A DNA stretch of 64,000 nucleotides from Candidatus Nitrotoga sp. CP45 (GTDB taxonomy: Bacteria > Pseudomonadota > Gammaproteobacteria > Burkholderiales > Gallionellaceae): contig CAMCFJ010000004.1 in assembly GCA_945874105.1 (NCBI GenBank), positions 60,448 through 124,447 on the forward strand, given 5' to 3'. Every line of letters starts with the position of its first letter. Within the stretch, counting starts at the first letter, position 1. Below are positions 40,990 to 53,813 of the stretch, piece by piece. Made by a program: the position numbers and the translations under genes. The notes under the pieces are model-generated. The model was not told the DNA's origin, ran no database searches, and saw nothing but the letters and a program-made list of their open reading frames with translations.

Positions 40990-43401
40990 TCAATGTTTAA
41001 TCACGGCAGCACGTTTTTCATCCGCCACCAAGATAGGATTGACTACTGGCGCAGCCTCAGGTAATGGTTCTGGATTACGCTCCAATGCAATTTCCAACAC
41101 TTGCTCAATCCATTTAACTGGATGAATATCCAGTTTATTTTTTACGTTATCAGGAATCTCTACAAGATCCTTGGTATTTTCTTCTGGAATCAGGACAACT
41201 TTTATACCACCACGTTGAGCCGCCAGCAACTTCTCTTTTAATCCACCAATCGGAAGCACCTCGCCGCGCAGCGTAATTTCCCCGGTCATCGCCACATCAG
41301 CACGGACGGGGATACCTGTCAACGCCGAAACTATTGACGTACAAATGCCTACACCAGCGCTCGGCCCATCTTTGGGTGTAGCACCTTCAGGCAAGTGGAT
41401 ATGTAAATCAGTTTTTTGATAAAAATCATCAGAAATACCCAAGCTGCGAGCGCGGCTACGGACTACACTAAGTGCGGCTTGGATCGACTCTTTCATAACC
41501 TCGCCTAACTTACCAGTGGGAGTAATATTACCTTTCCCCGGCAATACCGCAGTTTCAATGGTTAGCAACTCACCGCCAACTTCTGTCCACGCCAATCCGG
41601 TTACCTGTCCAACCTGATTATGCTTCTCTGCAATGCCATAGCTATAACGCCGCACTCCAAGATATTTGTCCAAGTTACGAGCATTCACCATTACCTTGCT
41701 ATCACGCCCTTTGAGCAACAATGCTTTCACCACTTTACGGCAAATCTTGGAAAGCTCACGATCTAACCCACGCACCCCTGCTTCGCGGGTGTAATAACGC
41801 AATATGTCACGAATTGCACTTTCTGAAATACCAATTTCCTCAAGCTTCAATCCATTGTTTTTAAGTGATTTTGGAATTAAATAATGCATCGCAATATTTA
41901 CTTTTTCATCTTCCGTATAACTTGAAACGTGGATAATTTCCATGCGATCCAAAAGCGGAGCGGGGATATTCATGGTATTTGCGGTCGCAACAAACATTAC
42001 ATCTGACAAGTCATATTCGACCTCGACATAATGATCAACAAAAGTATGATTCTGTTCTGGATCAAGCACCTCAAGTAGTGCCGACGAAGGGTCACCACGA
42101 AAATCCATACCCATCTTATCAACTTCGTCGAGTAAGAATAATGGGTTTTTCACGCCAACCTTGGCCATATTCTGCAATATTTTGCCAGGCATAGAGCCAA
42201 TATAAGTGCGGCGATGGCCGCGAATTTCTGACTCATCACGCACCCCGCCTAGCGACATACGAATAAATTTACGGCCCGTTGCCCGTGCAATAGACTGCCC
42301 CAGTGAAGTCTTACCAACACCCGGCGGCCCAACCAAACACAGGATAGGCGCTTTCATCTTGTCGACGCGCTGCTGCACCGCAAGATATTCCACAATACGT
42401 TCCTTGACCTTCTCCAATCCATAATGATCCGCTTCCAAAATTTCTTCGGCGGATCTCAAGTCATTGTTAATCTTTGTTTTCTTTTTCCATGGCAAACCCA
42501 CCAACACGTCGATGTAGTTACGCACCACAGTCGCCTCGGCAGACATGGGGGACATTAAACGTAATTTCTTCATTTCAGCTTCGGCCTTGACACGCGCTTC
42601 CTTAGGCAAGTGCGCAGCCTTTATTTTCTTAGCCAACTCCTCGAAATCCGCACCATCCTCACCTTCGCCCAACTCCTTCTGTATCGCTTTTACTTGTTCA
42701 TTCAAGTAATACTCGCGTTGGCTCTTTTCCATCTGCCGTTTGACACGTCCACGAATGCGTTTCTCAACTTGCAGGATGTCGAGCTCTGCTTCCAACAGGC
42801 CCAGCAAATGATCAAGGCGCTTTCGAACGTCAAATATTTCCAATATCTCTTGCTTTTGCTCCAACTTAAGTGGCAAATGAGCTGCTATGGTATCCGCTAA
42901 TCGCCCGGAATCATCTATACCGGCCAAAGACGTTAGCGTTTCTGGCGGAATCCTCTTGTTTAGCTTAACATATTGATCAAATTGATTAATTAAAGCGCGA
43001 CGCATAGCTTCTGCTTCATTACCCAAGCTGTCATCAACAGGAACTGGGTCAATGTCCGCATCAAAATGACTTTTTTCATCCAGTACGCGTAATATTTTTG
43101 CACGTTGCGTTCCCTCAACCAGAACCTTGACGGTTCCGTCAGGCAACTTGAGCATCTGCAAAATATTAGCAATGCTACCAACGCGATATAAATCATCCGC
43201 AGCAGGCTCATCTTTAGCGGCAGTTTTTTGCGCCACCAATACAATACTTTTACCCGCTTCCATAGCGGATTCCAGTGCCTTGATTGATTTCGCACGTCCT
43301 ACAAATAATGGAATTACCATGTGGGGAAACACAACCACATCGCGTAGAGGAAGTAATGGAAAAAAACTGGAAACTAGTACATTAGTATCATGCTCAGTCA
43401 T
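40990..43401 (-). CDS. lon: ATP-dependent protease La
   Basis: [45 protein letters not shown], catalytic PKDGPSAGV. Confidence 0.98.
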   Translation of the reverse strand: MTEHDTNVLVSSFFPLLPLRDVVVFPHMVIPLFVGRAKSIKALESAMEAGKSIVLVAQKTAAKDEPAADDLYRVGSIANILQMLKLPDGTVKVLVEGTQRAKILRVLDEKSHFDADIDPVPVDDSLGNEAEAMRRALINQFDQYVKLNKRIPPETLTSLAGIDDSGRLADTIAAHLPLKLEQKQEILEIFDVRKRLDHLLGLLEAELDILQVEKRIRGRVKRQMEKSQREYYLNEQVKAIQKELGEGEDGADFEELAKKIKAAHLPKEARVKAEAEMKKLRLMSPMSAEATVVRNYIDVLVGLPWKKKTKINNDLRSAEEILEADHYGLEKVKERIVEYLAVQQRVDKMKAPILCLVGPPGVGKTSLGQSIARATGRKFIRMSLGGVRDESEIRGHRRTYIGSMPGKILQNMAKVGVKNPLFLLDEVDKMGMDFRGDPSSALLEVLDPEQNHTFVDHYVEVEYDLSDVMFVATANTMNIPAPLLDRMEIIHVSSYTEDEKVNIAMHYLIPKSLKNNGLKLEEIGISESAIRDILRYYTREAGVRGLDRELSKICRKVVKALLLKGRDSKVMVNARNLDKYLGVRRYSYGIAEKHNQVGQVTGLAWTEVGGELLTIETAVLPGKGNITPTGKLGEVMKESIQAALSVVRSRARSLGISDDFYQKTDLHIHLPEGATPKDGPSAGVGICTSIVSALTGIPVRADVAMTGEITLRGEVLPIGGLKEKLLAAQRGGIKVVLIPEENTKDLVEIPDNVKNKLDIHPVKWIEQVLEIALERNPEPLPEAAPVVNPILVADEKRAAVIKH

Positions 43402-43514
43402 GGCAGGAAACTCCTCTGTGGATTAACTTGACAATTAGATGAGGGCGCGGCGAAATAATTCAAGTAAAAATACAAATCGCCGCGCATCAACTCATGGGAT
43501 GCCGCTATAAATAA

Positions 43515-44771
43515 CTAAGCCGCCCTGGATGTATCGGCGTATATCACAATCGGTTTAATTTCGCCATTTGCGCTGCTTACATCCAGCACCACCTTGCTCA
43601 CATTGTCCATCGAAGGCAGATCGTACATAATATCAAGCAAAGAATGCTCCAGAATTGAGCGCAAGCCACGCGCACCAGTCTTACGATCCAGCGCTTTCTT
43701 AGCGATAGCCTGCAATACACCCTCATGGAACTCCATATCCACACCTTCCATCGCGAACAATTTATGATATTGTTTGGTCAAGGCATTTTTGGGTTCAGTC
43801 AGAATTTGAATTAGTGCCGCCTCATCCAGCTCTTCCAGTGTAGCAACCACTGGCAGGCGTCCAACAAACTCGGGGATCAAACCAAACTTGATCAAATCTT
43901 CCGGCTCAACATTACGAAGCACCGCGCCTACACTCTTTTTGTCACCGCGCTTGGCGAGGCTTGCACTAAAACCAATACTTGCTTTCTCTGAGCGGTTAAG
44001 TATGACCTTCTCCATGCCATCGAACGCTCCACCGCATATAAACAGGATATTGGTGGTATCTACCTGTAAAAATTCGGTATTGGGATGTTTGCGGCCACCC
44101 TGTGGCGGCACAGACGCCTTGGTGCCTTCAATCAACTTGAGAAGCGCTTGTTGCACCCCTTCGCCAGAAACGTCACGAGTGATAGAAGGATTGTCAGATT
44201 TGCGAGAAATCTTATCAATTTCGTCGATATAAATGATACCGCGCTGCGCGCGCTCCACGTCATAGTCGCACGCTTGCAATAGCTTCAGAATAATATTCTC
44301 GACATCCTCCCCAACATACCCCGCTTCGGTCAGCGTAGTAGCATCTGCCATCACAAACGGTACATCTAGCAGACGCGCCAAGGTTTGCGCCAACAAGGTT
44401 TTTCCAGAACCAGTAGGACCAAGCAGTAAAATATTGCTCTTGGCCAACTCCACTCCATCCTTGTTAGTGCTTTTTAAGCGCTTATAGTGGTTATACACTG
44501 CCACCGCCAAAATTTTCTTGGCATGCTCCTGGCCGATTACATATTCGTCGAGACGCGCACGAATTTCATGCGGCACAAGCAGGTCAGCCTTGTCCGTCTT
44601 ACCGGTCACAGCACTATTAACTTCCTCACGAATAATGTCATTGCAAAGCTCGACACATTCGTCGCATACGAATACAGAGGGCCCCGCAATCAGTTTGCGA
44701 ACTTCATGCTGGCTCTTGCCGCAAAACGAGCAGTACAATAGTTTGTCGCCCTTGCTTTTATCCAGCACCAT
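43515..44771 (-). CDS. clpX: ClpX ATPase subunit
   Basis: Zn-finger [54 protein letters not shown]. Confidence 0.98.
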   Translation of the reverse strand: MVLDKSKGDKLLYCSFCGKSQHEVRKLIAGPSVFVCDECVELCNDIIREEVNSAVTGKTDKADLLVPHEIRARLDEYVIGQEHAKKILAVAVYNHYKRLKSTNKDGVELAKSNILLLGPTGSGKTLLAQTLARLLDVPFVMADATTLTEAGYVGEDVENIILKLLQACDYDVERAQRGIIYIDEIDKISRKSDNPSITRDVSGEGVQQALLKLIEGTKASVPPQGGRKHPNTEFLQVDTTNILFICGGAFDGMEKVILNRSEKASIGFSASLAKRGDKKSVGAVLRNVEPEDLIKFGLIPEFVGRLPVVATLEELDEAALIQILTEPKNALTKQYHKLFAMEGVDMEFHEGVLQAIAKKALDRKTGARGLRSILEHSLLDIMYDLPSMDNVSKVVLDVSSANGEIKPIVIYADTSRAA

Positions 44772-44834
44772 TCATATCCCCTGTTTTGTTTATCGCCACC
44801 ATTTATTATCTATCGATTAAGCCAAGGCAGCTAT

Positions 44835-45464
44835 TTAAGCGCGCTTTTCCAGCACTTTATCTACCAAGCCATAATCGACTGCTTCATTCGCATTTAAGAA
44901 TTTGTCGCGCTCGCTATCACGGGCAATTTCCTCGACATTGCGTCCGGTGTGCTGCGCCATCAGGGTATACAGACGCTCACGCAGGCTCAAAATATATCTG
45001 GCGTGAATCTCAATATCTGTCGCCTGCCCCTGAAAGCCGCCCAACGGCTGATGGATCATTACCGAAGAATTTGGCAGAACGAAGCGTTTTCCCTTTGCAC
45101 CGGCCTGCAACAAAAAAGCGCCCATAGATGCCGCCATACCGATGCACAACGTAGAAACTTCCGGCTTTATGAATTGCATAGTGTCATAAATCGCCATGCC
45201 AGCCGATATAGAGCCGCCGGGCGAATTGATATAGAGATGAATCTCCTTATCTGGATTTTCCGACTCAAGAAATAACAATTGTGCTACCACCAAGTTAGCG
45301 GTCATATCATTGATGTTGCCAACCAAAAATATCACACGCTCCTTGAGCAGACGTGAATAGATGTCGTAAGCACGCTCTCCACGCCCGCTGGTTTCTATCA
45401 CCATCGGAATCATTCCGATGTTTTGCGGGTCCTCATTATGTTGAGGTATTTCGCTGTACATCAC
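44835..45464 (-). CDS. clpP: ClpP protease
   Basis: [63 protein letters not shown]. Confidence 0.98.
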   Translation of the reverse strand: MMYSEIPQHNEDPQNIGMIPMVIETSGRGERAYDIYSRLLKERVIFLVGNINDMTANLVVAQLLFLESENPDKEIHLYINSPGGSISAGMAIYDTMQFIKPEVSTLCIGMAASMGAFLLQAGAKGKRFVLPNSSVMIHQPLGGFQGQATDIEIHARYILSLRERLYTLMAQHTGRNVEEIARDSERDKFLNANEAVDYGLVDKVLEKRA

Positions 45465-46774
45465 GCGGCATTCTCCATTAACTCATTAAATCCCATCACT
45501 TTCTCTGTCACCTTGACAGCATCCGTCACCCAAACCACCACGTTATCCTCCAGCACCAAATTTTCTGCGTCTTGCAAGCGTGTCGGATCACTGTAGTGCC
45601 ACTGCACCACTTCTTCCGGGTTGTCATAACTTTGTGCATAATCCTGAACCAGCGCCTTAATCTGCTCGGGTTTAGCATGCAAATCATATTTATCTACCAG
45701 TTCAGTCAAGATCAGACTCAACTTGACACGCTTTTGCGCATGTTCAGTAAATAATTCGAGTGGTAACGATTCTTCCCCCTTCGGCATTTCCATTTTGCGT
45801 TTTTTCATATCGCGCATAGTTTGCTGCATCAGGCTCTGCGCTTCTGCATCCAGCAGTGCCTTTGGTATCTCCAGTTGAGTAACTTTCAGCAAGGTAGCCA
45901 TTGCGCTGTCTTTGTTGCGCACCATTAATCTACGCTTGACTTCGCGCTCAAGATTATCGCGGACTTCAGCCTTTAGCTTAGTCACATCGCCATCTTCTAT
46001 ACCGAGCAACTTGGCAAATTTAGCGTCAATCTCTGGCAAATGCTGCTCTTCTACCTTGTGCAAGGTAATGGTAAAAGTCGCTGACTTACCTGCCACTTTT
46101 TCTGCCTTATAGTCTGCCGGAAAAGTCATGTCGAAAGATTTCTTTTCTCCAGCCTTCATGCCAATAATGGCATTTTCAAAATCTGGTAATAAATGACCGG
46201 CACCCAGCAACACAGCTAAATTCCTGGCCTCACCGCCTTCAAATATTCTACCTTCCAGCAAGCCACTAAAATCAATATGCACCCTATCTCCATGTTGCGC
46301 CGCACGATCAGTTACTTCGAATGTAGCGTGCTGCTTACGCAGAGTAGCAATAGTGGTGTCAACATCGGCATCGCTCAAGGTATAAACCACTTGATCCATG
46401 CTTTCAGCACTAATATCACCCAATACAACTTCAGGATAAACCTCAAAAGTCGCACTATATTCGATCCACAAGGCATCTGGGTCGTCGGTGGTCTTGACCT
46501 CAAAAGCGGGATAACCAACCACTTTCAACTGATTTTCCTGCGCTTCTTTGGCAAAGGAACGCCGTAAAGCATCTTGCAGGACTTCCTGCTGTATTTGCGC
46601 ACCGTGTTTTTGCTCCAAGATCTTGAACGGCACCTTGCCCGGCCTGAAGCCAGGCACCACAGCGGTAGATGCCATATTCTTCAGGCGCGCTTCCATTTCA
46701 CTACCAACCAGTTGCAGAGGGATGGATGCATTAAGGCGGCGCTCCAACCCGCTCATGATTTCTATACTCGACAT
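45461..46774 (-). CDS. tig: Trigger factor
   Basis: [10 protein letters not shown]...[35 protein letters not shown] region. Confidence 0.97.
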   Translation of the reverse strand: MSSIEIMSGLERRLNASIPLQLVGSEMEARLKNMASTAVVPGFRPGKVPFKILEQKHGAQIQQEVLQDALRRSFAKEAQENQLKVVGYPAFEVKTTDDPDALWIEYSATFEVYPEVVLGDISAESMDQVVYTLSDADVDTTIATLRKQHATFEVTDRAAQHGDRVHIDFSGLLEGRIFEGGEARNLAVLLGAGHLLPDFENAIIGMKAGEKKSFDMTFPADYKAEKVAGKSATFTITLHKVEEQHLPEIDAKFAKLLGIEDGDVTKLKAEVRDNLEREVKRRLMVRNKDSAMATLLKVTQLEIPKALLDAEAQSLMQQTMRDMKKRKMEMPKGEESLPLELFTEHAQKRVKLSLILTELVDKYDLHAKPEQIKALVQDYAQSYDNPEEVVQWHYSDPTRLQDAENLVLEDNVVVWVTDAVKVTEKVMGFNELMENAA

Positions 46775-46811
46775 GCTAAATTTCCTTAGGTTAATAAGTG
46801 AATTTTTAAGT

Positions 46812-46901
<90 letters not shown>

Positions 46902-47028
46902 TCAACAACACGGTCATTGTAACATACGATAAGTAGGTAGGCGGTAGGCGTAGATGGGAAGCGTCAGCCAATTTTTTATCTGAAATACTTCAGGTAATTA
47001 CGAAGACGCGATGAGTTGTGCAGTTAAA

Positions 47029-48189
47029 TTACAAATCCAGCAGCACTCGCCCAGGATATTCCAACGCCTCTTTAATAGTGGCGAGAAATAATACGGCATC
47101 ACGCCCATCAACGATGCGGTGATCATAAGATAGTGCGAGGTAGTTCATCGGACGAATGACAACTTGACCATTTTCGGCCACTGGCCTGTCTTTGGTGGCG
47201 TGAATACCCAGAATGGCACTCTGCGGCGGATTGATAATTGGGGTAGAAAGCATGGAACCGAACACGCCGCCGTTGGAGATGGAGAAGGTACCGCCAGTCA
47301 ATTCATCCAGCGTAATCTTGCCGTCCTTGGCACGCGCACCGAAATCAATGATTTGTCTTTCGATGTCGGCTAGCGAAAGTTTGTCAGCATCGCGGATGAC
47401 AGGCACCACCAAACCGCGCTCGCTGCCGATTGCCACGCCGATGTCGTAATAGCCATGGTAGATAATATCCGTGCCATCCACCGATGCATTCACCACAGGG
47501 AATTTATGCAACGCAAGAAGCGTGGCCTTGATAAAAAATGACATGAAACCTAGCTTTACGCCATGCTTCTTTTCAAAAATATCCTTATAGTGATTGCGTA
47601 ACTCAATCACTGGCAGCATATTCACTTCATTAAAGGTAGTGAGAATTGCGGCATTCTGTTGCGATTGCAGCAAGCGTTCGGCGATGCGCTGACGGATGCG
47701 AGTCATCGGCACGCGCTGTTCCACACGCCCGCCCGCCGTGGATTGCGGAACTGCGGTGGCTGGCACAGCCGCTATTTCCTGGACCGCAATCAGCACATCT
47801 TCCTTGATGACGCGCCCGCCACGTCCGCTACCGCTAATTGCAGCAGTCTCAATTTTATTTTCTGCCGCGATCTTCTGCGCCACAGGCATCACGGCAGGTT
47901 GCTTTTTGGCCGTCACATCAGGTTGCGCAGCTCTGCTCACTTCAGGTTTGGCATCGGTATCCAGTAGGGCAATCACCTCATTGCTGGTCACCTTGTCACC
48001 ATTCTGCTTGAGAATTTTGGTCAGCACTCCAGATTTGATCGCGGGCAACTCTAAAACCACTTTGTCGGTCTCAATGTCAACCAGATTCTCACCTTCTAAT
48101 ACAGCTTCACCAGACTGCTTGTGCCAAGATACCAGTGTAGCTTCGGCAACCGATTCGGACAGCTGCGGCACTTTCACTTCAATTTGCAT
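47029..48189 (-). CDS. sucB: Dihydrolipoamide succinyltransferase (2-oxoglutarate dehydrogenase E2)
   Basis: Lipoyl domain ([18 protein letters not shown]), catalytic [12 protein letters not shown]. Confidence 0.97.
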   Translation of the reverse strand: MQIEVKVPQLSESVAEATLVSWHKQSGEAVLEGENLVDIETDKVVLELPAIKSGVLTKILKQNGDKVTSNEVIALLDTDAKPEVSRAAQPDVTAKKQPAVMPVAQKIAAENKIETAAISGSGRGGRVIKEDVLIAVQEIAAVPATAVPQSTAGGRVEQRVPMTRIRQRIAERLLQSQQNAAILTTFNEVNMLPVIELRNHYKDIFEKKHGVKLGFMSFFIKATLLALHKFPVVNASVDGTDIIYHGYYDIGVAIGSERGLVVPVIRDADKLSLADIERQIIDFGARAKDGKITLDELTGGTFSISNGGVFGSMLSTPIINPPQSAILGIHATKDRPVAENGQVVIRPMNYLALSYDHRIVDGRDAVLFLATIKEALEYPGRVLLDL

Positions 48190-51067
48190 AATGTCTTGCT
48201 CCTGATTTAATGTCGAGATCGCAGCGGAATGCAGCGTCTATCACCGCCTTCTGTTGTTCATTATGCACTGCCAAATAGCCAGCTGCAGGCGATGCCGAGG
48301 AAGATCTCAACGCATAAGCAAGCCTCATACCGTCACGCAAATGGCGCAGCAGATAGTGCTGAATGCGATGCCACGCGCCCTGATTGCCCGGCTCTTCTTG
48401 ACACCACAGCAATTCCGTCGCATTTGGATACTCGGCAATCTGTGCCGCAAAAGCATCATGCGGAAAAGGATAAAGTTGTTCCAGCCGGATAATCGTCACC
48501 TCTTCCGGAGACAAGGACTTCGGGGATATATTTTGAATGCCGCGTTCGCGTCGCGCAGCCTTAAGCTCATAATAAATTTTTCCGCTACACACGATAATAC
48601 GCCGCACCTTGGCAGCTTCCAGCACATCCACTTCTCCAATCACTGGCTGAAATGAACCCTGAGCCAAGTCATTCAGCGGCGAAGATGCATCCTTGCTGCG
48701 CAACATGCTTTTGGGCGTAAACACGATAAGCGGCTTGCGTATCGGGCGCAACATCTGGCGGCGCAGCAAATGAAACATCTGAGCCGGAGTGGAAGGGATG
48801 CACACTTGAATATTGTAATCTGCACATAGCTGAAGATAGCGCTCAATACGCCCAGACGAATGTTCCGGCCCCTGCCCTTCATAACCATGCGGCAAAAACA
48901 TCACCAGCCCGCACATGCGCCCCCACTTGTCTTCCCCGGACGAGATGAATTGATCGATTACCACCTGCGCACCATTAGCGAAATCGCCAAACTGCCCTTC
49001 CCAAATAACCAGCGAATTAGGTTCAGCACTAGCATAACCATACTCAAATGCCAGCACCGCCTCTTCCGAAAGAATGGAATCAATCACGATGAAATCGGCC
49101 TGATCCGGCGCAATATTTTGCAAGGGAATGTGATAGCCCTTGTCCCACTGCACGCGGTTTTGGTCGTGCAGCACGGCATGACGGTGGAAAAAGGTTCCGC
49201 GCGCGCTGTCTTCCCCGGACAAACGAACCGGAATGCCCTCATCTACCAAGCTGGCATAGGCCAGGTTTTCTGCCATACCCCAATCCAAAGCCAGTTCGCC
49301 ATTACCCATGGCGCGGCGGTCGGTGATAATTTTTTCCACGCGCGAATGGAGCTTGAAATCCGTCGGTATTTCCGTCAACCGCTGAGCCAATTTTTGCAAC
49401 TGTTCATGCGGAATGGCAGTATTCACCGCTACGTCCCAAGACACACCACTCCTGAACTTAGACCAATTTACTGCGAATTCCTTATTAAAGTCATTCAGCA
49501 CTGGCTGGATCGGATTGATGCCCTCATCCATCGCGCGACGATAGGCCGCGATCATCGCTTCCGGCTCCCCTTCCTCCACCACATTTTGTTCTAACAGACG
49601 CTTGGCATACAACGCACGTGTGCCCGGATGCTGGTTGATATAACGGTACATGAACGGCTGCGTAACCAGCGGCTCATCCTGCTCGTTATGACCCAGCTTG
49701 CGGAAACACACCATGTCAATTACTACGTCCCTTTTGAAGGTCATGCGGTAATCCAGTGCAATTTCGGCAATTAACAATACCGCTTCTGGATCATCCCCAT
49801 TCACATGAAAAATCGGTGCTTCTATCATCTTCGCTACATCGGTACAGTGCAAAGAAGATCGGGCATCACGCTTGTCCGAAGTAGTAAATCCGATCTGGTT
49901 ATTAATAATGATATGCACTGTGCCGCCCGTGTGATAGCCGCGCGTTTGGGACAAGCTGAACGTTTCCATGATCACGCCTTGTCCGGCGAAAGCCGCATCG
50001 CCGTGCAGCAATACCGGCAGTACCTCGCGCCCTTCCTTGTCGCCGCGACGATGCTGGCGCGCGCGCACCGAGCCTTCTACCACCGGATTAACGATTTCAA
50101 GGTGTGAGGGATTAAACGCCAAAGCCAAGTGCATCGCTCCGCCCGGCGTAGGAATATCCGAGGAAAAACCTTGGTGATATTTCACATCACCGGAAGTCAG
50201 CTGCTCACTGTGCTTACCTTCAAATTCAGCGAATAAATCACGCGGCAACTTGCCTAGCGTGTTCACTGCCACATTCAAGCGCCCACGATGCGCCATACCG
50301 ATAACTGTCTCTCGAACGCCCTGCGTGCCTGCACGTTGCAATATATGTTCGAGCAGCGGAATAAGCGATTCACCGCCCTCCAGCGAAAAACGCTTCTGGC
50401 CGACGTACTTGGTATGCAGATAACGCTCCAACGTTTCGGCAGCAGTCAACCGCTCCAGGATACGGTGCTGCATGTCAGCGCTGTAATTTGGCTGGCCGCG
50501 CACGCTCTCCAGCCGATTTTGGATCCAGCGCTTCTGCACAACATCATTGATATACATATACTCTGCACCTATGCTGCCGCAATAGGTTTGGCGCACCAGC
50601 TGCAGAATTTCACGCAGCGTCATGCGTGGCGGCGCCACCAGAGAGCCCGTCTCGAATGTTATATCCATGTCCGCCACAGTGAGGTCGTGAAAGGCTGGAT
50701 CCAATTCGGGCACTTCAGGCTTGGCATGTCGGTTAAGCGGATCGAGGCTGGCGCGGCGCACCCCGAGGAAACGATGGGCATTGATAAGTTGCAGCACAGC
50801 CACTTGCTTGCGTGCCATATCAGCATCTTGAGCTGTGCCTTGCGCACCCGTTAACGGCAAGGCAGCAAAAGCACGCACTATCGGGCTATGCGCCAAGTCA
50901 TGCAGCGCCGCGCTCGGCCTCTTTTGCAAAGCATCGAAGTAGGCACGCCATTCATCCGAAACCAAATCGGGGGCGCTCAAATATGCCTCGTACAGCCCTT
51001 CAATGTACGCCGCATTGGCACCAAACAACATGGAGTTGCCCAGCATGGTTTGCATTACCGACGTCAT
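48179..51067 (-). CDS. sucA: 2-oxoglutarate dehydrogenase E1
   Basis: [69 protein letters not shown]. Confidence 0.98.
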   Translation of the reverse strand: MTSVMQTMLGNSMLFGANAAYIEGLYEAYLSAPDLVSDEWRAYFDALQKRPSAALHDLAHSPIVRAFAALPLTGAQGTAQDADMARKQVAVLQLINAHRFLGVRRASLDPLNRHAKPEVPELDPAFHDLTVADMDITFETGSLVAPPRMTLREILQLVRQTYCGSIGAEYMYINDVVQKRWIQNRLESVRGQPNYSADMQHRILERLTAAETLERYLHTKYVGQKRFSLEGGESLIPLLEHILQRAGTQGVRETVIGMAHRGRLNVAVNTLGKLPRDLFAEFEGKHSEQLTSGDVKYHQGFSSDIPTPGGAMHLALAFNPSHLEIVNPVVEGSVRARQHRRGDKEGREVLPVLLHGDAAFAGQGVIMETFSLSQTRGYHTGGTVHIIINNQIGFTTSDKRDARSSLHCTDVAKMIEAPIFHVNGDDPEAVLLIAEIALDYRMTFKRDVVIDMVCFRKLGHNEQDEPLVTQPFMYRYINQHPGTRALYAKRLLEQNVVEEGEPEAMIAAYRRAMDEGINPIQPVLNDFNKEFAVNWSKFRSGVSWDVAVNTAIPHEQLQKLAQRLTEIPTDFKLHSRVEKIITDRRAMGNGELALDWGMAENLAYASLVDEGIPVRLSGEDSARGTFFHRHAVLHDQNRVQWDKGYHIPLQNIAPDQADFIVIDSILSEEAVLAFEYGYASAEPNSLVIWEGQFGDFANGAQVVIDQFISSGEDKWGRMCGLVMFLPHGYEGQGPEHSSGRIERYLQLCADYNIQVCIPSTPAQMFHLLRRQMLRPIRKPLIVFTPKSMLRSKDASSPLNDLAQGSFQPVIGEVDVLEAAKVRRIIVCSGKIYYELKAARRERGIQNISPKSLSPEEVTIIRLEQLYPFPHDAFAAQIAEYPNATELLWCQEEPGNQGAWHRIQHYLLRHLRDGMRLAYALRSSSASPAAGYLAVHNEQQKAVIDAAFRCDLDIKSGARHYAN

Positions 51068-51228
51068 ATATTATTACCCATCTGTTTATGTCGCCATGTC
51101 TTTGCGCTTCACTGCTTCATCAAACTTCTGCTCTTTGGTATCAAATATCTTCAACACAATATGACGCCAAAGCGTAAAAATCCTCCAGCCTCTATTTTTC
51201 CATCCATGTAAAGTTTTGCTATCCGGCT

Positions 51229-52515
51229 TTAACGCTTGGCAAGCGGGACAAAATTGCGCTGCGTCGCACCCTGATACAACTGACGTGGACGACCAATCTT
51301 ACGCTCACTGTCGGCAATCATTTCATTCCACTGCGACACCCAGCCTATGGTGCGTGCCACGGCAAAAATTACTGTGAACATATTGCTCGGAATACCCAAC
51401 GCGCGCAGCACGATTCCGGAATAAAAATCCACGTTGGGATACAGTTTGCGCTCTATGAAATATTCGTCCCGCAGCGCAATCTGCTCCAGTTCCAGCGCCA
51501 TTAAAAATAGCGGGTCCTTCTCCAACTTCAGCTCTTTGAGCACTTCATAACAAGTAGCGCGCATCACTTTCGCGCGCGGGTCCATGTTTTTGTATACCCG
51601 GTGACCAAAGCCCATCAGACGGTATTTTTTGTCCTTCACACCCTTCATAAAATCAGCCACGCGCGACACATCACCGATCTCTTCCAGCATCTTCAGCACT
51701 GCCTCATTCGCACCGCCGTGCGCTGGCCCCCACAGTGCCGCAATGCCGGAAGACACGCACGCGAATGGATTTGCCCCACTGGAACCGGCCAGCCGTACAG
51801 TCGAAGTCGAGGCGTTCTGTTCGTGATCAGCGTGCAGAATCAAAATACGCTCCAGTGCACGCACCAGTTTCTGGTTCGGCACATAGTCTTCTGCCGGAGT
51901 AGCGAACATCATGTACATGAAATTTTCCACGTAACTGAATTCATTCTTCGGAAACATAAACGGGAAGCCGGTGTAGTACTTGTAGGTCATTGCGGCGATG
52001 GTCGGTACCTTGGCCAACAGGCGTAACGCCGAAATTTCGCGATGTTCCGGGTTATTGATATCAAGCGAATCATGATAAAAAGCCGACAGCGCACCCACCA
52101 CTCCAACCATTACCGCCATCGGGTGAGCGTCGCGGCGGAAGCCGTTAAAAAACCGGGCAAGCTGATCATGCACCATGGTGTGCTGCATAACCTTTCCCTT
52201 GAACTCGCTTTTCTGTGCTGCATTCGGTAACTCACCGTGCAGCAGCAAGTAGCACACTTCCAGGAAATCCGACTTTTCCGCCAGTTGTTCGATGGGATAA
52301 CCGCGGTAATACAGCAACCCGGCATCGCCATCAATAAAAGTGATACTGGAAGAGCAACTGGCGGTGGAAACGAACGCCGGATCGTAAGTAAACATGCCGA
52401 GTTTACCCAATCCGCGGATGTCGATCACATCAGGACCCAGAGTGCCGGACAGTATCGGCAACTCGATACTACGGCCATCATCCAGCATCAGTGTTGCAAC
52501 ACGTTTTTCTATCAT
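51229..52515 (-). CDS. gltA: Citrate synthase
   Basis: [77 protein letters not shown]. Confidence 0.98.
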   Translation of the reverse strand: MIEKRVATLMLDDGRSIELPILSGTLGPDVIDIRGLGKLGMFTYDPAFVSTASCSSSITFIDGDAGLLYYRGYPIEQLAEKSDFLEVCYLLLHGELPNAAQKSEFKGKVMQHTMVHDQLARFFNGFRRDAHPMAVMVGVVGALSAFYHDSLDINNPEHREISALRLLAKVPTIAAMTYKYYTGFPFMFPKNEFSYVENFMYMMFATPAEDYVPNQKLVRALERILILHADHEQNASTSTVRLAGSSGANPFACVSSGIAALWGPAHGGANEAVLKMLEEIGDVSRVADFMKGVKDKKYRLMGFGHRVYKNMDPRAKVMRATCYEVLKELKLEKDPLFLMALELEQIALRDEYFIERKLYPNVDFYSGIVLRALGIPSNMFTVIFAVARTIGWVSQWNEMIADSERKIGRPRQLYQGATQRNFVPLAKR

Positions 52516-52567
52516 TTCGCCTCCTGTTTTTACATCTTTATGTCGCAGCAGATCATGCTACTAAAGT

Positions 52568-52804
52568 TCAAACTGCATGAAGTAATTCTAGCACTGCACA
52601 GCGTTCACTTTGCAGCGGCGAAGGCCGCGTGTTAGTAATCATATCCCAGAGTGTCGGGTCGGGCATATCCAGCAACAGATCAAATGCAGCCTGCTGCGCA
52701 TCATCCAAATTTGCATAATGCTGCTCGATGAATCGACCCAGCACGATGTCAAGTTCCAACAGGCCACGTCGACAGCGCCAGCGCACGCGCTCAAGCTCTT
52801 TCAT
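52568..52804 (-). CDS. sdhE: SdhE-type succinate dehydrogenase flavinylation factor
   Basis: RVRWRCRRGLLELDIVLGRFIEQHYANLDDAQQAAFDLLLDMPDPTLWDMI (RGxxE motif). Confidence 0.93.
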   Translation of the reverse strand: MKELERVRWRCRRGLLELDIVLGRFIEQHYANLDDAQQAAFDLLLDMPDPTLWDMITNTRPSPLQSERCAVLELLHAV

Positions 52805-53496
52805 ACCGTACGCTTCACCATCAAAGTTTTAATTTTTCCTATGGCAGCTGTGGGATTCAAACCTTTTGGGCATACATCCGCACAATTCATAATAGTGTGG
52901 CATCGAAACAGCCGGTACGGATCTTCCAGATTATCCAGTCGCTCGCTCGTTGCCTGATCGCGGCTATCGACGATAAATCGATAAGCTTGCAGTAATCCGG
53001 CAGGGCCTACAAACTTATCCGGATTCCACCAAAATGACGGGCAAGCAGTAGTGCAACAGGCGCACAAAATGCATTCATATAAACCATCCAACTCGGCGCG
53101 CTGCGCTGGCGACTGTAAGCGCTCGGTTTCCGGCGGCGGATCGTTATTCACCAAATACGGCTTGATCGAATGGTACTGCTTGAAAAACTGTGTCATGTCC
53201 ACGATCAGGTCACGTATCACTGGCAGGCCGGGCAACGGACGCAATTCAATTGGTTGCTTCAAACTGGACAGCTGCGTAATGCAAGCCAAGCCATTGCGCC
53301 CATTAATATTCATGGCATCCGAGCCGCACACTCCTTCGCGACAAGATTTGCGCAAGCTCAAGCTGTCGTCCTGCTCCCTGATTAGAAGCAGAGCATCCAG
53401 CAACATCATATCGCCCGCTTCTATATCCAGCTCATAATTGCGCATATAAGGCTGCTCGTCGGTTTCGGGGTTATACCGGTAAATTTTGAATTTCAT
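52801..53496 (-). CDS. sdhB: Succinate dehydrogenase iron-sulfur subunit
   Basis: LRKSCREGVCGSDAMNINGRNGLACIT; CILCACCTTACPSFWWN; FRCHTIMNCADVCPKGLNP. Confidence 0.97.
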   Translation of the reverse strand: MKFKIYRYNPETDEQPYMRNYELDIEAGDMMLLDALLLIREQDDSLSLRKSCREGVCGSDAMNINGRNGLACITQLSSLKQPIELRPLPGLPVIRDLIVDMTQFFKQYHSIKPYLVNNDPPPETERLQSPAQRAELDGLYECILCACCTTACPSFWWNPDKFVGPAGLLQAYRFIVDSRDQATSERLDNLEDPYRLFRCHTIMNCADVCPKGLNPTAAIGKIKTLMVKRTV

Positions 53497-53813
53497 GGTT
53501 TACTTTCTCCGCTAATCGCTTCGAGCCAACTGCCTGCACCATCCGTGCATCTTGAGTAGCCACCTACATCAAGATAATTGCAAATTCACCGCGTACTTTT
53601 AAACTCGACCATAGGCCGCCAGCACGCTTTATTTTTTGAGTTATTTTGAGTGCTTCAGTCACTGGCCACGTTGCAGATAGTCGTCATACACAAGGCTACC
53701 GAAGCTCACTTTTCACGCAATGTTGGAAGCTATGGCGGCTTACGTCACTTCAATGAGGAGGGTCGAATCCAGTGCTGCAGCTAAGTCCGACAGGGTTGCC
53801 AACCTATAATCTA

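Noticed and set aside
48860-49594. 244-aa plus-strand ORF
   Set aside because: Antisense to sucA, which is unambiguous.
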